Both the position numbers and the translations under genes were made by a program. DNA of 13,430 nucleotides, taken from NCBI GenBank assembly GCA_043745295.1, contig JAYTTN010000738.1:1-13430 (forward strand), in the 5' to 3' direction. The notes below the pieces were generated by a model. That model saw only the letters and a list, made by a program, of their open reading frames with translations. It had not been told where the DNA came from and did not search any database. Below are positions 12,655 to 13,430 of the stretch, piece after piece. This stretch comes from JALHQU01 sp043745295. Lineage in GTDB: Bacteria; Planctomycetota; Planctomycetia; Gemmatales; Gemmataceae. Positions within the stretch are counted from its first letter, which is position 1; every line of letters begins with the position of its first letter.

Positions 12655-13036
12655 GAGAAACTGACTCCCGTGGTCGGGCTGGCCCATTCGCCATTTTGGC
12701 GTGTTTCTTCGCGAACTGGTCGATGCTGTTGCGTTGCGGTCGCGTCGCAAGGCTACTGCGAAGCATAGCGGCCGGTCATTGAAATGTTGACACCAGAAAT
12801 TCGCAACATCTACAGACGACCGCTCGCAATTTATATGTTGTGACCGCCCACCTTCGCAAGTCGAAAAACTTAGCGACTGTGGATCCCGCCAAAGAATTCA
12901 GTGCCTTTCCACCTGTAAGTTTCTGGCCGTCCTTGCACTTGAAAATATCCAATATCATTTTCAAAATATTATTTCGGACGCCTTCCCGGTCATTCGCGAA
13001 GGCTGCGACGAGATCAGGCCTTTCCAAGTCCTTCAG
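12655..13036. other. Intergenic stretch that turns AT-rich, no recognised gene
   Basis: From about 12776 to 13045 the composition changes to visibly AT-rich DNA (runs such as GAAAATATCCAATATCATT and CAAAATATTATTT) unlike anything else in the window. No RNA gene, IS end or recognisable protein was found. The sharp change next to the truncated marC suggests inserted foreign DNA. Confidence 0.5.
12776..13027 (-). CDS. Doubtful hypothetical ORF in the AT-rich island
   Basis: An open frame of 83 codons runs on the minus strand from TTG 13027 to TGA 12778-12776. The product contains DLVAAFANDREGVRNNILKM, then ILDIFKCKDGQKLTGGKAL, and ends CCEFLVSTFQ. The first two thirds have protein-like composition. 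The frame stays open further upstream into the old marC region, so it may be the tail of a broken foreign gene. There is no ATG near the start and no ribosome site. No family is recognised. It may be a chance ORF, but codon composition differs from the high-GC neighbours. Confidence 0.25.
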   Translation of the reverse strand: MERPDLVAAFANDREGVRNNILKMILDIFKCKDGQKLTGGKALNSLAGSTVAKFFDLRRWAVTTYKLRAVVCRCCEFLVSTFQ

Positions 13037-13037
13037 A

Positions 13038-13334
13038 TTATAGTGGACCCCGGTAACTGGACCGCCGGTTCGGCGACGCCGGCGGTACCCGGAGGGGCTG
13101 TCGCGGCGGGCACGCGGAAGTCGCCCTCGGCCGCCCCAGGTGGTGGAACAGGTACGTGCCGACGGCGGCGAACCCGAACAGCGTGAGGGCGGCGACGACG
13201 CACGCGGTGCGCGCCGTCTTCCGCCGCTTCTCCGGACTCTGGCGGGCGGTGAGCGCGAGGAACGGCGGCACGTTCCCCGGCGGGTCCGCGAGGAACAGGA
13301 TCGAGACGAACGCGGTGGTGGCGAAATCGAGCAT
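13038..13334 (-). pseudogene. MarC family membrane protein, 3'-truncated
   Basis: The frame from ATG 13334 starts MLDFATTAFVSILFLADPPGNVPPFLALT, a close fit to the N-terminus of MarC/YchE-type inner-membrane proteins (first membrane helix, then the D-P-P-G element). It continues with a basic loop (RQSPEKRRKTARTA) and the second helix (CVVAALTLFGFAAVGTYLFHHLG). After about residue 66 the similarity ends in Pro/Arg/Ser-rich sequence with no further membrane helices, and the frame stops at 13038. MarC proteins are about 200 residues with six helices, so roughly two thirds is missing. The break lies against the AT-rich island. A GTG at 13340 is an alternative start. The role of MarC proteins is poorly known; this copy is very likely non-functional. 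Confidence 0.65.
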
Positions 13335-13430
13335 GGGCACCCGGCGAAAGTTCCTTCAACTTACGCCCCGCATTCTGGACCGGCCGCGCCGTTCTTCGCC
13401 GCGACTTGAGGAGCGGGCAACCGTAGCCCG

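Noticed and set aside
11365..12750. Upstream extension of the A2 frame antisense to the esterase
   Set aside because: It lies opposite a clear esterase. Its composition is Val/Leu/Arg shadow sequence, and A2 has its own ribosome site at 11364.
13037..13042. Perfect TATAAT on the minus strand
   Set aside because: It has no acceptable -35 at 15-19 bases and sits in AT-rich DNA, where such hexamers arise easily.
1..13430. CRISPR array, tRNA or rRNA genes
   Set aside because: I saw no regularly spaced direct repeats, cloverleaf with a T-loop GTTCGAATC-type sequence, or rRNA-like sequence on either strand.

Overview
The window is high-GC DNA that reads as a planctomycete chromosome, most likely from the Gemmata group. 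This is inferred, not proved. The basis is a Uma2 nuclease, a Gfo/Idh/MocA dehydrogenase of planctomycete type, a predicted surface protein with an LE-LDGR-VP N-terminal motif, an aspartyl protease fused to what looks like a TIGR03067-type planctomycete domain, an ISAs1-like relic, and a region-4-only ECF sigma fragment.

Layout. 1-590: 3' end of a Gfo/Idh/MocA oxidoreductase, followed by a palindromic repeat (645-726). 868-3450 (minus): nadB, a Uma2 endonuclease and a small unknown protein, closely spaced. 3652-4254 (plus): an exported cyclophilin, converging with 4301-5269 (minus, exported retropepsin-like protein) across a strong hairpin. 5345-6160 (minus): a Pro/Gln-rich surface protein. 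6268-8031 (minus): unknown protein A1, membrane coiled-coil protein B1 and an RluA-type pseudouridine synthase, with each start overlapping the previous stop. 8210-8605 (plus): a hydroxynitrile-lyase-like cupin with one metal ligand replaced.

8621-10354 is a scarred accessory stretch. It holds a chimeric ORF (ISAs1 transposase N-terminus joined to a TIM-barrel-like C-terminus), the ISAs1-type terminus, a gene start cut off by that terminus, an intact lipase-like gene, and a 184-bp MITE-like element with 18-bp terminal inverted repeats and a 6-bp flanking direct repeat. 10355-11364 (minus) carries a second copy of the A/B pair (A2, B2) followed by an isolated sigma region 4. B2 appears to be broken by a one-base frameshift. 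11512-12606 (plus) is an exported esterase closed by a 17-bp perfect hairpin. 12655-13036 is an AT-rich island with no recognised gene, abutting a truncated marC (13038-13334).

The best candidate for something undescribed is the A/B module. Two diverged copies lie 3 kb apart. They share the overlapping A-stop/B-start arrangement, a matching upstream motif (GGTAYACTGAGGAGA) and a strongly conserved coiled-coil core ending in a C-terminal membrane anchor. I do not know its function. Most other genes look like independent housekeeping or secreted functions rather than one pathway.
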